A stretch of DNA of 64,000 nucleotides from assembly GCA_014529385.2 (NCBI GenBank), contig CM043945.1:96512612-96576611 (forward strand), read 5' to 3'. Source of the stretch: Adiantum capillus-veneris (taxonomy: Eukaryota > Streptophyta > Polypodiopsida > Polypodiales > Pteridaceae). The translations under genes and the position numbers were made by a program. Positions 1 through 11,240 of the stretch are shown piece by piece. The notes beneath the pieces are model-generated. The model was not told the origin of the DNA, did not search any database, and saw only the letters and a list, made by a program, of their open reading frames with translations. Each line of letters begins with the position of its first letter. Position 1 is the stretch's first letter.

Positions 1-135
1 AGATGGATTTCCCATGGCTTGTTGAAGCCTAGAAACAAGATAGTTAACAAGCATTGGAGCATCATTAGTAGCTTGCTCATGAGAAAAATCAAAGTTATCA
101 ACATTAATTTCACTCTCTTTACTATTGTTAGCCAT
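1..135 (-). pseudogene. Ty3/gypsy gag N-terminus, cut by window edge
   Basis: Reading leftward from an ATG at 135-133, the minus strand encodes a product starting MANNSKES and containing NVDNFDFSHE and LVNYLVSRLQQAMGNP, open to the window edge. The same protein start (NIDNFDFAHE, FVNYLVTRLQQAMDNP) appears on the plus strand at 40566, just upstream of a zinc knuckle, protease and gypsy reverse transcriptase. I therefore call it the gag start of the same family. It lies about 400 bases downstream, on the minus strand, of a Met-tRNA primer site and LTR, the normal layout of a gypsy 5' end. No break is visible in the 45 codons present. The rest of gag-pol lies outside the window. The family link is seen directly; the gag label is inferred from the downstream pol at 41-50 kb. 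Confidence 0.75.
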
Positions 136-539
136 TCTAACAACTTTTAGGTGTAAACTTTTTAGGTGTACTTTGGCACTTCAAGCCCTAGTTGCTACTC
201 CTCTTTACCCCTTTAGAAAAAGCACTCAAGCTACTGTACCCGTGGCTCGAATACCATTAATTGCAAGGAATAGAACAGAGGGTCTTTCGACACCAAAACA
301 GCACCGGCTCCTGTCAAGCTTCTAATAGCTCAATAGTGGTTAAGCCGTAGGCAAGCCCCGTAGGACTCCACTATTAAGACCATAGCTCTCGACGGTGATG
401 CCCCGTTAACTGCACGAAGGCAGGCGCACTACAAGGCTGAAAAATCCCTATTCTACTTACTCACAGGCAATTAATAATACCAACCATTTATAGCTAGCTT
501 GAGGACCTCCCTTCTTGAGCAAGAAAAGAGAAACCTTGT
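136..539 (-). other. gypsy untranslated leader
   Basis: This is the stretch between primer site and gag start of the minus-strand element. Its gag-proximal half resembles the leader at about 40480-40560 before the second gag copy, in a segment reading roughly GAGTAGCAACT then GCCAAAG. I see no convincing coding frame in it. Confidence 0.6.
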
Positions 540-552
540 GCTCTGATACCAA
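540..552 (-). promoter_or_regulatory. Met-tRNA primer binding site
   Basis: On the minus strand the bases read TTGGTATCAGAGC, the usual plant LTR-retrotransposon primer site complementary to the 3' end of initiator Met-tRNA. It directly follows the LTR end ...TTACA, which fixes both the LTR border and the element's orientation. Confidence 0.88.
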
Positions 553-2124
553 TGTAACATTTAATGGCCTAATAACTTGTGTGTAGCGGAAATTAGCATG
601 AACATAGTGGGCATTTCATTAGAATAGATTCCTAATGAGAATTACAAGAGTGCTTGGGTGGAGAGAGCAACAAAAAGCACAACACCTAGTTAGATAGCAT
701 CCACAATACTTTCAAAAGAGAGAGAAATTAAGCTATTGACAACAGTTGAGGACCGGATTTGCATGGAGCCGGTCCCCCCTCCAAAAGGCTTTGTATTATG
801 GTTTCTCCCATCAAGAGAGACATTGTACAATACAATTCTTTGTGTTCCTTCAAGACTAGCTAGTGCAATGAAGATGAAAGCTTCATGCACCAAGCAAAAC
901 ACTTAGCAAACAAAACTTTAATTATCCCCGTTCTCAGACCCAAGACCTCACACACCTTCGAAGATGGTGAGAGCTAGTAGGGTATGAGAGTAGATTGAGA
1001 GGAAGAAGGAGTATCTTACGAGAAAGATGTACATCTCCTCACATAATCACTCATATTAGCATAGCTTAGCTTAGTAATTAGCTTGGTAGAGGAGATGAGC
1101 ATGCATTGAAGCTTGGCTCTTGGTTGGATTTGCATCCACATGCCAAGAGTATGTTGATGTAGGCTTCTATCTCACAAGCTTGGAGTAGGTGATGAGCTCT
1201 CCATTAAAGCTTGGGAAGAGATAGTCTTCTCTTTCTTCACACATGAGATTGTGTGAGTGTGTGTGTGATAATGCCTTGCAAAAATCAGCCCCCTCTTTCT
1301 CTTGGGCGAGCCCTCTTGCTATTTGCTCTTGCAGGCTCCCCATTGGACCTCCCCAAGTCAAGCCAATGGCTATTAAGCAGCATAAGTGATAGCCTTCTGA
1401 CATGTGTCCCCCTTTCCCCTTTTGTGAGAGCTTTAGGTAATTTAATAATTAAACTAAACTCTCATTGGACCCCTTTGCCTCCTGGCCAATAGGAATCAGG
1501 CAAGCCATTGGGCTCCTGAATGCTCATTGGACCCGTTGGGAGACTGTCCAATAGTCTTCTAGGAGACTTAATTCTCATTGGTTCTTTTATTAAGTGTTTT
1601 TAAATTAATTAAACTAGATTTACTCTAACCTAATTCTCATTGGTCCACCTCCAAGGCCATCCAATAGGAATTGGGCACACCTTGTGGGCATCTAGATCTT
1701 GGCTAGGGAGCTGACATGTGTCCCTAATTCCCTTTGTGTAAAGGGAGCCTGTGTGTGTGTGTGTGTGTGTGTGAATTTCTCTCTCATCCCCTAGAAGAAG
1801 GGCTCGCCCCCTCCCATGTAGGGATATACAAAGACTTTTTGGTCACACACAAAGCATCCAATTTCCCCAAGGGTTGACTTTTGGACACAACCTTTGAATT
1901 TTGGAACCTTAGCATTTTGGAAGTCTTAATGGGCTTAACCTTAGGGTCTTTTTATCCCATTGTTGCACATGGCTCTTTTGCAGATGGCCCCCCCTTTGGA
2001 TCCCTACTGTGGCCGATCTGCTAGCTTAACCAATATTCTAGCTTTTTCTCCCTTGGCACTTCCCCACATTAAATATCAGTTTGAGAAAATCATTTAGGAG
2101 AATTAGATATTGATTATTATGACA
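553..2124 (-). mobile_element. 5' LTR of minus-strand gypsy element (1.57 kb)
   Basis: The LTR is bounded by the primer site on one side and ends in TGTAACA / TGACA inverted termini. A diverged copy in inverse orientation lies at 5670-7073. Matching segments include the start (TGTCATAA, then ATATCTAA and AATGATTTTCTC) and a block around 750-900 containing GACCGG and TCAAGAGAGAC. Its right border at 2124 meets the left subterminal part of the CACTA element, so the retroelement probably inserted there; its other LTR lies outside the window. Confidence 0.78.
1750..1773. repeat. (TG)12 microsatellite in LTR
   Basis: Pure TG run inside the LTR. The inverted LTR copy has a CA run at 6511-6524 at a comparable place, so the tract belongs to the LTR family. 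Confidence 0.9.
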
Positions 2125-2177
2125 TGTGTAGGTAAATCTCGACGGAGATGAAGTTTTTAAAATTTTGAATTTTTGAA

Positions 2178-2290
2178 TTTTCGACGCTCATATCGCCAGC
2201 TATACCAGCTCCTATATCGATGTCTATATCGGCGTGCATACCAGTGCTCATATCGACGCGTATACCGGCACTTGTACCGATGGACCCTGC
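2178..2290. repeat. CACTA left subterminal repeats
   Basis: At least eight short degenerate units of the form TATATCGNCG, TATACCAGC and GTACCGATG lie within about 110 bases. Related units recur near the right terminus. Such motifs bind the second (TNPA-like) protein in characterised CACTA elements; that role here is inference. Confidence 0.7.
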
Positions 2291-3231
2291 AAAAAACTGA
2301 ACCGCGAATCTTTCCTTCGCATTTTCCTCCTTTCTTTGCTTCTTCTCTTGCCCTCCTTCTCCTCACTTACTGCAGATCTGCTGCCTCACGACTTGCCGGA
2401 GGTGAGATTCCCACTCGTGGACTACTCCCCGTCATTAAGGTGAGATTCTTTTCAAGTTTCCTTGTAAGTTTGTGCAATTTAGTGTATGTGTGTGTAACAT
2501 AGCATGTCTGTGTGTGTACGCATTTTTGCCAATTTTTATGCAAATTTATTTTAAAATTATGTTGTACTTTAAATTGTGTTGGTGTTATGAATGTTAATGT
2601 AAGAATGTTCAAGTTATAAAGCTGGTTTTAGTCTTGATTAGTTTTGATTACATTAAATTATTTTCATATGTTTGACCATTTTAAGTTTAGCGGTTTAGTG
2701 ATTCAGGTTTAGGTTTAGGTTATAGGTTAGCGGTTTTGGATTTGACCACGTTAAATCCGCTTATTGTTATATTAGTTTCAGTAATCCGCTTTAGGGTTAG
2801 CTACTTATGGAAAGCGACGTTTGTTGTTTCAGTCCAGTTACGATTAGAAACTTGGGTTTTAGTTGTTTGCAATTTGGTTGTTTCGGGCCGCTAATTAGGG
2901 TTAGCAACTTTAGATTTGGCCGCTCCAAATCACCTTAGCCGGTGTCATATTAGTTTAGCCATTTCAATAATCTGCTTATAGGATAAGCGATTGAGCTATT
3001 TCAACTCGCTTAGGGTAAGTAGTTGGGCTATTTCAACCCACTTAGGGTTAATTGTTGGGTTATTTCAAACTTCAAAAAAACACAAACAAACTTCAAAAAT
3101 CGCTTGTGCACTTGGGGTAAGCAGTAGGCATAGTGGCTAGAAGGAATGGCAAGTGTGCAAACCATTTCTGAAGTTCGACTACGTTTTTTAGACAAAAAAA
3201 CGCAAACGGACTTCAGAAATGCCTTGCACAC
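2291..3231. other. CACTA 5' non-coding region
   Basis: No supported gene. It contains degenerate short repeats around 2690-2960 built on AGGTTTAGG, TTAGCGGTTT and CCGCTTA, and around 2990-3070 on TTTCAACCCACTTAGGG. The reading frames at 2173-2612 run through the subterminal repeats and look fortuitous. Confidence 0.5.
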
Positions 3232-3501
3232 TTGCCCTATTTGCTTGCTACTTTGCATATGGTTTGCCCATTTGCTTGCTTTTCGTTTTGGCAAGCCATA
3301 TGCGTTCTTGTTAGCAAAAACGAAAAGATAGAAAGACGTTCTTGAAGTCTATATGCGTTTTCAAGGAAAAATGCAAGCGGACTTTAGGAACGGATTGCTC
3401 TCTTGTCGTTTGTGCTGACAAGAACGCATATGGCTTGTCCAAACCATCAATAGGATAAATGGAAAATCCATATGCAAAGTAGCAAGCAAATATGGCAAGC
3501 C
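3232..3501. repeat. Imperfect long inverted repeat
   Basis: The left arm 3232-3322 is collinear with the reverse complement of 3407-3501. Near-identical blocks include CTTGCTACTTTGCATATGG and AAGCCATATGCGTTCTTGT. The spacer is about 85 bases. A transcript through it would fold into a stem of about 90 bp with small bulges. It lies in the 5' part of the CACTA element, upstream of the transposase. Confidence 0.8.
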
Positions 3502-3644
3502 GTGTACTGAACAGAAAGCAAAAATTATAGGTGCACAAGTCGTTTCTGAAGTCCCTGTGTGCAATCCATATGCATTCTTAGGGTTAGCAGCTTAGGGTTA
3601 GGTGGCTCTTGAAACCCTCTACATGCATTGTCATGTAGACGCTT

Positions 3645-3676
3645 GCGTGCGTGCGTGCGTGCGTGCGTGTGTGTGT
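3645..3676. repeat. (CGTG)n / (TG)n microsatellite
   Basis: Six or more CGTG units followed by a short TG run, immediately before the 3679-4500 array. Confidence 0.85.
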
Positions 3677-3678
3677 CG

Positions 3679-4500
3679 CATCCATGAATATAGAGACGAG
3701 ATTATTACCTTGTGGTCCTAATCTTCGTGCTCCTCTAGACTGAGGTGTGCGGGGATGAGGCAGGGCTAGAGAATGTGAGGTTGTTAGAGCTAGCAGAAAA
3801 TAGTAGAAAAAACGCAAACGAACTTCGATAGACGAAATAAATTAACGCAATCAGACTTCAAAAGTGCACACTAACTTCAAAAACCCTAATATATATTCAT
3901 TGACCAATAAAGACGAGATTATTACCCTGTGGTCCTAATCTCCGTGCACCTCTAGACCGAGGTGTGCGGGGATCGGGCATGGCTAGAGAATGTGAGGTTG
4001 TTAGAGCTAGTGGAAAATAGTAGAAAAAACGCAAACGGACTTTGATAAAGGAAGTAAAATAACGTAATCGGACTTCAAAAGCGCACACAGACTTCAAAAA
4101 CCCTAGTATATAGTCATTGACTAATAAAGACTAATTTATTACCTTGTGGTCCTAATCTCCGTGCACCTCTAAACCGAGGTGTGCAGGGATCGGGCATGGT
4201 AGAGCTAGCGGCAAATAGTAGAAAAAATGCAAACGGACTTCGAAAATGACTTGTTTACTTCAAAAACGCAAACAGACTTTGAAAATGACTTGTTTACTTC
4301 AAAAACCCAAATGGACTTTGATAAACGAAGTAAAATAACGCAATCGGACTTCAAAAGCGCACACAAACTTCAAAAACCCTAATATATAGTCATTGACCAA
4401 TAAAGACAAGATTATTACCCTGTGGTCCTAACCTTCGTGCACCTCTAGACCAAGGTGTGAGGGATTGTGCATGGCTAGAGAAGGTGAGGCTGTCATGTAT
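3679..4500. repeat. Tandem array of about 220-270-bp units
   Basis: Three units (about 3679-3898, 3899-4116, 4117-4393) and a partial fourth share, in order, GAGATTATTACC, TGTGGTCCTAA, CGTGCACCTCTAGACC, GTGTGCGGGGAT, AAAAAACGCAAACGGACTT and ACTTCAAAAACCCTA. The third unit is longer through an internal repeat of AAACGGACTT. The array ends just upstream of the transposase, where a promoter would be expected. Confidence 0.85.
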
Positions 4501-4585
4501 TGTCATATAGTTAGTAGTGTGTAGTTATAACAAGAGTGATTTAATTATTTGTTGCATCATTGGTAGATAAAGTGTGGACGATAGG

Positions 4586-5677
4586 ATGTCGTGTCCTTGT
4601 GCGCATTGCAAGCATCAGATCTCTCGAAAACGAAAAATTTGCGACCAGCACATACGCAATAACGGTCTCTTTCCCATAAAGCAACTACAAGACCTGTGTT
4701 GTCAATCTCATGGTCTGGAGATAGTAGATCAACCTCCGCAAGTAGATATTGCTCCAACTTCATCCGAGAGAAGACAATTTTCAAACGAACAACCATCGAC
4801 TGAGTCCACCCAACTAATATCTGATGTGGCATTTCAAGAACTAGAGATGGAGCAGATGTTAGACGCGTTCTTTGACATGGATCCCATCATTGAAAACATA
4901 GAAGAGGACAATATTCAAGGCAATACTACGAACCAACCTCAGTCATCCCATCCATATCGACGGCATGATAGTAACGATAAAGAGGGCGATAAAGAGGGCG
5001 AGATGATGCAAACTCTTGCACGTATGCCGCTTTAAAATGGTGAAAAAATCTCAGTTCTCCGTACTGCTTTGACAATGCTTAATTTACAGTCTGCCTACGA
5101 GTGGTATGACGCCTTTGTCACACTGAGATCTTTTCAGGTAAATACATTGTATCCTAAGCATGCCAAAGCACAAATTACAGTTCCATAATGTGATCAAGGG
5201 GTTGACTTTTTCATGTAACGACAGGTTGCTCAACGAGAAAATCTTGGGAATCGCATGTCCCCTACCCATCTAGCTGCTAAAAAGATGCTTACTAATTTCG
5301 GCTTGGACAATGACAAAATACATTCATGTTCTAATGATTGGATACTTTTTTGCAATGAGTATGCAAATTTGGAACAGTGTCCCAACTGTGGATCAAATAG
5401 GTATAGAGAGGACACACAGGAAAAATTTATCCCTGCAAAGGTCCTTCGTATCATTCCAAGAATAAAGAGCATGTTCAGGTGCAGGTCTATAGCCGCTTTG
5501 ATGACATGGCACTTAAATATTAGATTGACAGATGATGTATTACAGGTACCTACTGACTGTCATGCATGGAAGCACATAGAGGAAAGTTGGACTACATTTA
5601 AGAATGAGTCTCGATGTATCCGCTTTGTTCTGGCAATGGACGGAGTAAACCCATTTGGATTACGGAGTTTGTCATAA
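4586..5677 (+). pseudogene. CACTA transposase (TNP2 type), 5' part
   Basis: The first block (4586-5035) carries a Cys/His-rich start (SCPCAHCKHQ) resembling the transposase-associated domain, then an acidic linker. The second block (about 5225-5677) contains KMLTNFGLD, HSCSNDWILFCNEYANLEQC, CPNCGSNRYRE, IPAKVLRIIPRI, TDCHAWKHIEESW and LAMDGVNPFG. In TNP2 proteins this is the region of the zinc-binding CPxCGxSRY motif and the SDGFNPFG motif. A 190-base gap with an in-frame stop separates the blocks and may be an intron. The gene breaks right after NPFG at the border of an inserted LTR (5670) and resumes at 7074. The family assignment rests on motif order and is firm; the exon borders are not. 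It would excise and insert the element; this copy is dead. Confidence 0.82.
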
Positions 5678-7073
5678 AATCTAATATCTAACCAACCCAA
5701 ATGATTTTCTCATATTAAACTGATCATTTAATGTGGGATAATAAACGGGAACAAGGGTTAGAATATAGACATGTGCTTACGGATCTATCTCAACACGAGA
5801 GCAATGGTAAAGGGGTCCAAACGAGAGATGGTATGTCAAAGAGCAAGGCTAACTAATGGAGCTTAAAAGACCTTAGGGTTAGCTTCATTAAAGACCTCCA
5901 ATGGTTAGTGCTAAAAGTCTTTTGACCTTAGGCAAGCTAGCATTGAGCTTGAGGTGGGAACCAGACCTAAGCTTAAGGTGCTTGTCATGCTTGAAGACTA
6001 AGCTACTTGAGGTGCTTGTCATGCTTGATGACTACGGTACTTGAGGTGCTTGTCATACTTAATGCAGAAGGTGCTTGAGAAGCTTCCCATGCATGGGGGG
6101 TAAGGTGCTTGAGTCAAAAAGAGATCCTACAAAGGAGGGGGAAAGCCCCAAAGTTAGGGTAATCTTTGACTTAACCTCCCACTCACTCAAAGGGCACCCC
6201 TTTTCTCAAGGGGCACATGGGACACATGTTAGACTTTCCTTACGCTTAGCCACATGGTGTGCTTGAATGCTATTGGTTGGGCTCAAGAGGGGTCCAATGA
6301 GCTTCTAGTTCCATCCAAAAAATATCTAGATGTTTTTGAGCTCTCTCTCTCTAAGGGGTAAGGAGGACACTTGTCCAAAGACTACCCATGTACTTGAAAT
6401 GCATGTTGCATGTGATTGGCTAGGGGGAGAGGGGTTCAATGAGCTTGAGGCATGAGAAAAAGGTAGAACTCACCCCGAGCAAGCAAGGGGTGTGTTGGGG
6501 GGGTATAGACCACACACACACACACATTTTGTGGATTCATTCTCACTTGGTGAAAGTAGAGGAACTCCACCTCCTTCTCCAAGCTTGTGAGAAGTGAGAG
6601 CCTACACCAACACTCTTGGCTATGGAATGCAAATCCAACCAAGAGCTATGCTTCAATGCTTAAGCTGGCCATCTTCTCCATCTTCATTATTATGCTATTA
6701 TGTATGCTAGCAAGAAGAGTGATGATAAGTGAGGAACTATTTCTTTCTTCTATAAAATGTTTCTTCTTCCTCTCCCTACCCTCATTCCTCGCTAGGTCTC
6801 TTCACCTTCGAAGGTGTTTGAGGCCTTGGGACTGAGGCTTGGGATAGTTAATGCTTTCTATAAAGTTTATGTTATGCTTGTGATGCATGAAGCTTTCCAT
6901 CTTCATTCCATCACCTAGACCACAAGGAACACAAAGATTGTATTGTACCAAGTCTCTCTTGATGGGAGAAACTATAATACAAATGACTATTGGAGGAGGG
7001 ACCGGCTCTGTATGAATCCGGTCCTCAACTGTTGTCATGTTCTCTAAACTCTCTCTCTTGCAAAAGTATTGTT
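5670..7073 (+). mobile_element. Truncated LTR of the 553-2124 family, plus orientation
   Basis: The sequence starts TGTCATAA and matches the reverse complement of 2124 back to about 710, including ATGATTTTCTC, the GACCGG block and GTCCTCAACTGTTGTCA. The last 150 or so bases of the LTR (with the TTACA end and primer site) are missing, and transposase sequence resumes at about 7074. It splits the CACTA transposase. Because one end is lost, it is not a clean solo LTR. A CA microsatellite lies at 6511-6524. Confidence 0.78.
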
Positions 7074-9308
7074 CATGCCAAGATAACTCATTTGTTGTTG
7101 TCACTGATCGTCCCAAGGAAAGTACAAAGCAAAGAACATGAACGTCTACCTTGCACCACTTATTGAAGAGCTCCAAATCTTGTGGACAGGGATCAATGTG
7201 GTTGATATGTCCCGACCAATCGAACGATGAAATGTACATGTGCAAGGCATTCTCATCTAGACCATGCACGATTGGCCAGGCTTCGGTGAGTGTTCAAGTA
7301 AGTGCCTTTGAAATCCTCACATTCATGCTATTCCTGGATATGCCAATGCTTTTAGATTTTAACTTTGTGATTTTTCAGGCTTGAGTTACTCAGGCAATCA
7401 TGCATGTCCGAAATGTGGTCCTCGACTTGGCTTCCGCCACTCTAATCGTTTAAGTAAGACAGTTTAAGGAGCATGGTAGATTTTTACCTGAAGGACATGA
7501 GCTATGTGGACCAAACGTATGCAAACATGACATGCATCCACTGAAAGCGAGTGATGGGAAAAACATGTGGCTGGAGAGGGGAGATTTCATGCCACCTGCA
7601 ATGAAAAGACTTTCTATTTTCCATGAACTCCCGTACTGGAGTGACCTGCTCATTAATCATCTGCTCAACCCAATGCACATCTTCAGTAATGTGGGGGAGA
7701 TCATATGGAAAACCATCACTAGAAAAAGGGAGAGCAAGTCCAAAAGAGATGACCTACAAGTTGTAAGTTGAATGCCAGAGATGTGGCCTCGACTTAAACC
7801 CAATGGATAGTTTGCTATACCAAAAGGCCATGGGTTTTGAGTCGTGAAGAAGAGCAACAAGTGAAGAAGACTATATCTTCATTCAAGACTCCCACTGGGT
7901 GCATGCGATGTTTGAAAATGGCTTTTACGAAAGATGACAATCTTAGTGGTCTTTAGTCCCAAAATTGGCAAAAAAATTTACAGTTTATCTTACCAATTGC
8001 CATAAAGGATTGTTTGACAGATGACATTAGAAGAACAATCTACAAAATCAGTGAGTTGGTATGCTGGATTAGTTCAAAAGAGATAAGAGAAGACAACATC
8101 AATACAGGACGCTTAAATGCTATTGAAGCTGTGTGTATGGTGGAGAAGTAATTTCCAACAAACATTCTTATCATCCAAATGCATGTACTTGTGCATGTGG
8201 TCGATGAAGAAGCAGTTGTTGGGATAGTCCATAGCAGGTGGGTGTTCTTCTTAGAGAGATTTATGAAGACTTTAAAGGGGTTCGTTCGTCAAAGGGCTCG
8301 CCCCAAGGGTAGCATGGCCGAAGGATGGCTTGTACAAGAGTCTCTTGTCCTTATCAATGAATTTTTGGGCTCAATTGATCCAGAGATGTCCCGAATGTGG
8401 ACTACTGAGGTCAACATCAAGGTGACAGGGGATGAGCCACAGGGACAAGGCATCGTTAGGAAGATGGACATCACAATGCAAGAAAAGGTTATGAGATTTT
8501 GCCTTCTCAACTCAGACATCATGCAAAAGTGGCCAAAGAGGTACGAAGGGGAAAAGCAACAACGCTTGACAAATCGCCTGGAATTTAAGCGCAACCGTGC
8601 CATTAAAACCCTTCCTTTTCTAGATCATTTTCAAAAATTGCCTGACTTTCCAATTGAGCGGTGGTTAGATGCGACAATCTCAAAGGCAAAGAGGAATGGA
8701 GTGTTGATTACTGAAGAGGAAGAGGAAATTTCAAGGGGTTGTGATTGCCATGTAAATTTTCACAACTTCCTTTTTGAGCTTCACATGATCACATTACTTT
8801 AATAACTTTAAGTTTGTTTCGATTTTGTGGCTGCAATATTACAAATATGGAGCTTTGTGGTCGCATGGGAAACACTTTAAAGTGCAACGGATAGACGAAT
8901 AAAGGGTCACCTTTGATAGTGGTGTTAGGGCTAGCTTCGTCCAAGAAAGTAGGAGTAGTGGCAGGAATGAGAACACAGAGACTAGCGAGCTTGAATACTT
9001 CGGCTACATCCAAGACATCTTGAAGATTAGCTTTAGAAAATTTTATATTTTTATCTTTGATGTCAAGTGGTTCAAAGTTATTACCAACGGCCCTAATGCA
9101 ATTGTGCACAAAGAGAAGAGTGGATTGATTCAAGTGAACTCTAGGCGGGTGTGGACAGATGCGCGGGATACGTTCGTACTTCAGCAACATTGTGAACAAG
9201 TTGTGTTCACACTAGATCCACTATGGATAGAAAATGATGAAAAAGATTTGTCTAAACCGCGCTGGCTCTATGTTGAAGCTGATGTTGGAGCTTTCAAATA
9301 CCGAAGTT
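7074..9308 (+). pseudogene. CACTA transposase (TNP2 + DUF4218 + DUF4216), 3' part
   Basis: This continues the gene broken at 5670, with several frameshifts and stops. Visible motifs in order: KNMNVYLAPLIEELQILW (about 7138), TMHDWPGF (7261), LSYSGNHACPKCGPRLGF (7384), PPAMKRLSIFHELPYWSDLL and NPMHI (7590-7680), GEIIWKTITRK. A DUF4218-like stretch follows at about 7990-8800 (ILIIQMHVLVHVVDEE, ERFMKTLKGFVRQRARPKGS, then a Cys-His end). A DUF4216-like stretch lies at about 8895-9308 (FDSGVRASF, LEYFGYIQDI, FIFDVKWFK, DTFVLQQHCEQVVF, SKPRWLYVEADVG). The longest intact piece is 8179-8802. The order TNP2, DUF4218, DUF4216 is characteristic of plant CACTA elements. About 15-20 residues at the LTR junction are lost. 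Confidence 0.85.
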
Positions 9309-9578
9309 GATGCGGAGAGCAACGAAGAAGTGGAGTTTGATGACGAAGATGCAAAAGTATGAGATAGACATCTTTGGTGCATCAGATCTCATAGAAGATG
9401 AGAGATTAACTATTAATTTTTGCTAGGAACTCTTTTGTAAAACTCTTTTTATTAGTCTATAATACTGGATAGATTCATTGAGTTGTGTTGCAGCTTCATT
9501 TTTTTGTTATTTGTATTGCTTAAGTGTTTCTTTGGTAAACTAACGTATTTTATCTGTGTTATTTGTGTATCTGTAGTC
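9309..9578. other. Intergenic spacer of the CACTA element
   Basis: AT-rich spacer between the two transposon genes, beginning with an acidic tail (NEEVEFDDEDAKV) that may be the transposase C-terminus in another frame. Nothing else recognised. Confidence 0.45.
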
Positions 9579-10594
9579 ATGGCCGATGACGATGATACAT
9601 ACTCTCCTAGTTTTAGTTTTCCTGTCACTCCAGCTGGCATGTCACTCGAGCAGATGGGATCCTTTTTTACACAGTTCACACCAGAGCAGATTAGTTACGC
9701 ACAGAACCTTTGGGCAACTGGTTCCTCTAGGCCTCCTATGGCCGCCCCTATGCCTAGGACTAGTGTGTCCTCTACACCGACGGGTGATTCATCTTCGAGA
9801 CAAGGTGGGCATCGTTCTGAAGGTGGTGGTTGTTGTGGTAGCGGTTCTACCGATGCATCCACACCACCGAGAGAGCGTCCACCACTCTCTTTAGTAGATA
9901 GTTTACTGATTGGCATACCACATACACCTTGGGGATCACACGAGTATGATCCTAGCAAGGGGTGTACAAGAGCAGGGATGGGCATGTTGTGGCGGATAGG
10001 GTCAGAAAGGCCATGCGACTGAGGATTTGGTAGCTCTGTATAGTTTAGTTTGGCCACTCTGTGATGGAGATTTTGGATAATCAAGATGATGAAAGAAAGA
10101 GTTACATAGTCGACGCCATTCACAGAGAGTACATGTCGACAAAGGGGTATGATCCAATCTCGAATGACTAGATTTTGGGTGTGGCTTGTGCCACAATGTC
10201 ACACCCTCCGTCAGAGATGAGAGACAGGTGCAAGGATGGTAGTCCAAGCCAGCATGGTTGGACGCAAAGGAGTGGGCGCGGGGATTGCACGAGAGACACA
10301 AGACAATCCTGATAGATTTCAGTAGCAGAGAGATGCATCCAGAGCACGTTTGGAGTCTACTAGAGCGTCACATCTTGGGAGTGGAGGCTACGACACACTT
10401 TGACATGAGTTTGTAAGTATCATATGTATGCTTTAAATTATCAAAAATGTATATGTTATTTGAAGATTTATCTCATGATAAAACCATAATTTTGCAGGAA
10501 GTTGCCGTGAAGCGCCCTCCAACACGCCGAGAGGAGAAGTATGGGCACAAGCATGGACTTGTGGCCCTTTTGACCCAGCTACAGGAGGAGTAAG
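9579..10594 (+). pseudogene. Second CACTA gene (TNPA-position), function not recognised
   Basis: An ATG at 9579 opens a 147-codon frame (MADDDDTYSPSFSFPVT) rich in Ser, Pro and Gly with a run GGGCCGSGSTDAS. After a stop and frameshift the plus strand continues with NQDDERKSYIVDAIHREY (about 10077) and LDAKEWARGLHERHKTILI ... HPEHVWSLLERHIL (10258-10412). A plausible GT-AG intron (10413-10497) leads to a last exon KRPPTRREEKYGHKHGL ending in a stop at about 10594. Position and two-gene layout suggest the DNA-binding second protein of CACTA elements, but I see no diagnostic domain, so that is inference. The reading frame is broken at least twice. Confidence 0.55.
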
Positions 10595-11240
10595 AGGTTG
10601 TCAACTGGGAGGCATTACCACGAGGGTGACATCCTCCATATATGTTTTTTTGTAGCTGTGGTCTTCTTGATACAGTCTTACTCAGTCATTGTATACATGT
10701 ACAATTTTCACGCTTATGTTTATGGTTTTGCATTCCGTTTGCGATTATGAATGTGGTATGATAATTAGGTTATGGTTATCGTATGGCACAGAGGTTATGG
10801 TCATGGTTTGACAATCAAATTACGGTTATGGTTTTGTAATGATGGTATGGCAATCATGGTATGGTTAGGGTTTGGCAATCAAGTTATGGTTATGGTTTTG
10901 CAATGATGGTATGGCAATCATGTTATGGTTATGGTTTGGCAATCAGATTATGGTTATGGTTATGGTTTTGCAATGATGGTATGGATGTTATGGTTATGGT
11001 TTTGCAATGATGGTATGGATGTTATGGTTATGATATGACCAACAAGTTATGTTTATGGTTATGGTATGGCAAGTGGGTTATGTTTATTGTTTTGCAGTTT
11101 TCAAATCATGTTTTAATTATGGATATAAAGTCTTCATGCCGTTATGCCTATGGTTTGGGAGTCGATGTTATGGTTATGCTTTTGAGAACTTGTCATGATT
11201 AAGCTTTTGATTTTGTGGTTTTGTTCTTCTTACAATTTTG
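10595..11240. repeat. Minisatellite of TATGGTTATGGTTTTGCAATGATGG type, with flanks
   Basis: Between about 10730 and 11190 a degenerate unit made of GGTTATGGTTATGGTTTTG followed by CAATGATGGTATGG recurs eight to ten times with variable spacing. It forms the 3' non-coding part of the CACTA element. The flanking bases hold no gene. Confidence 0.85.

Noticed and set aside
2157-2612. Overlapping Tyr/Arg-rich frames on both strands
   Set aside because: They arise from the TATACCG-type subterminal repeats of the CACTA element.
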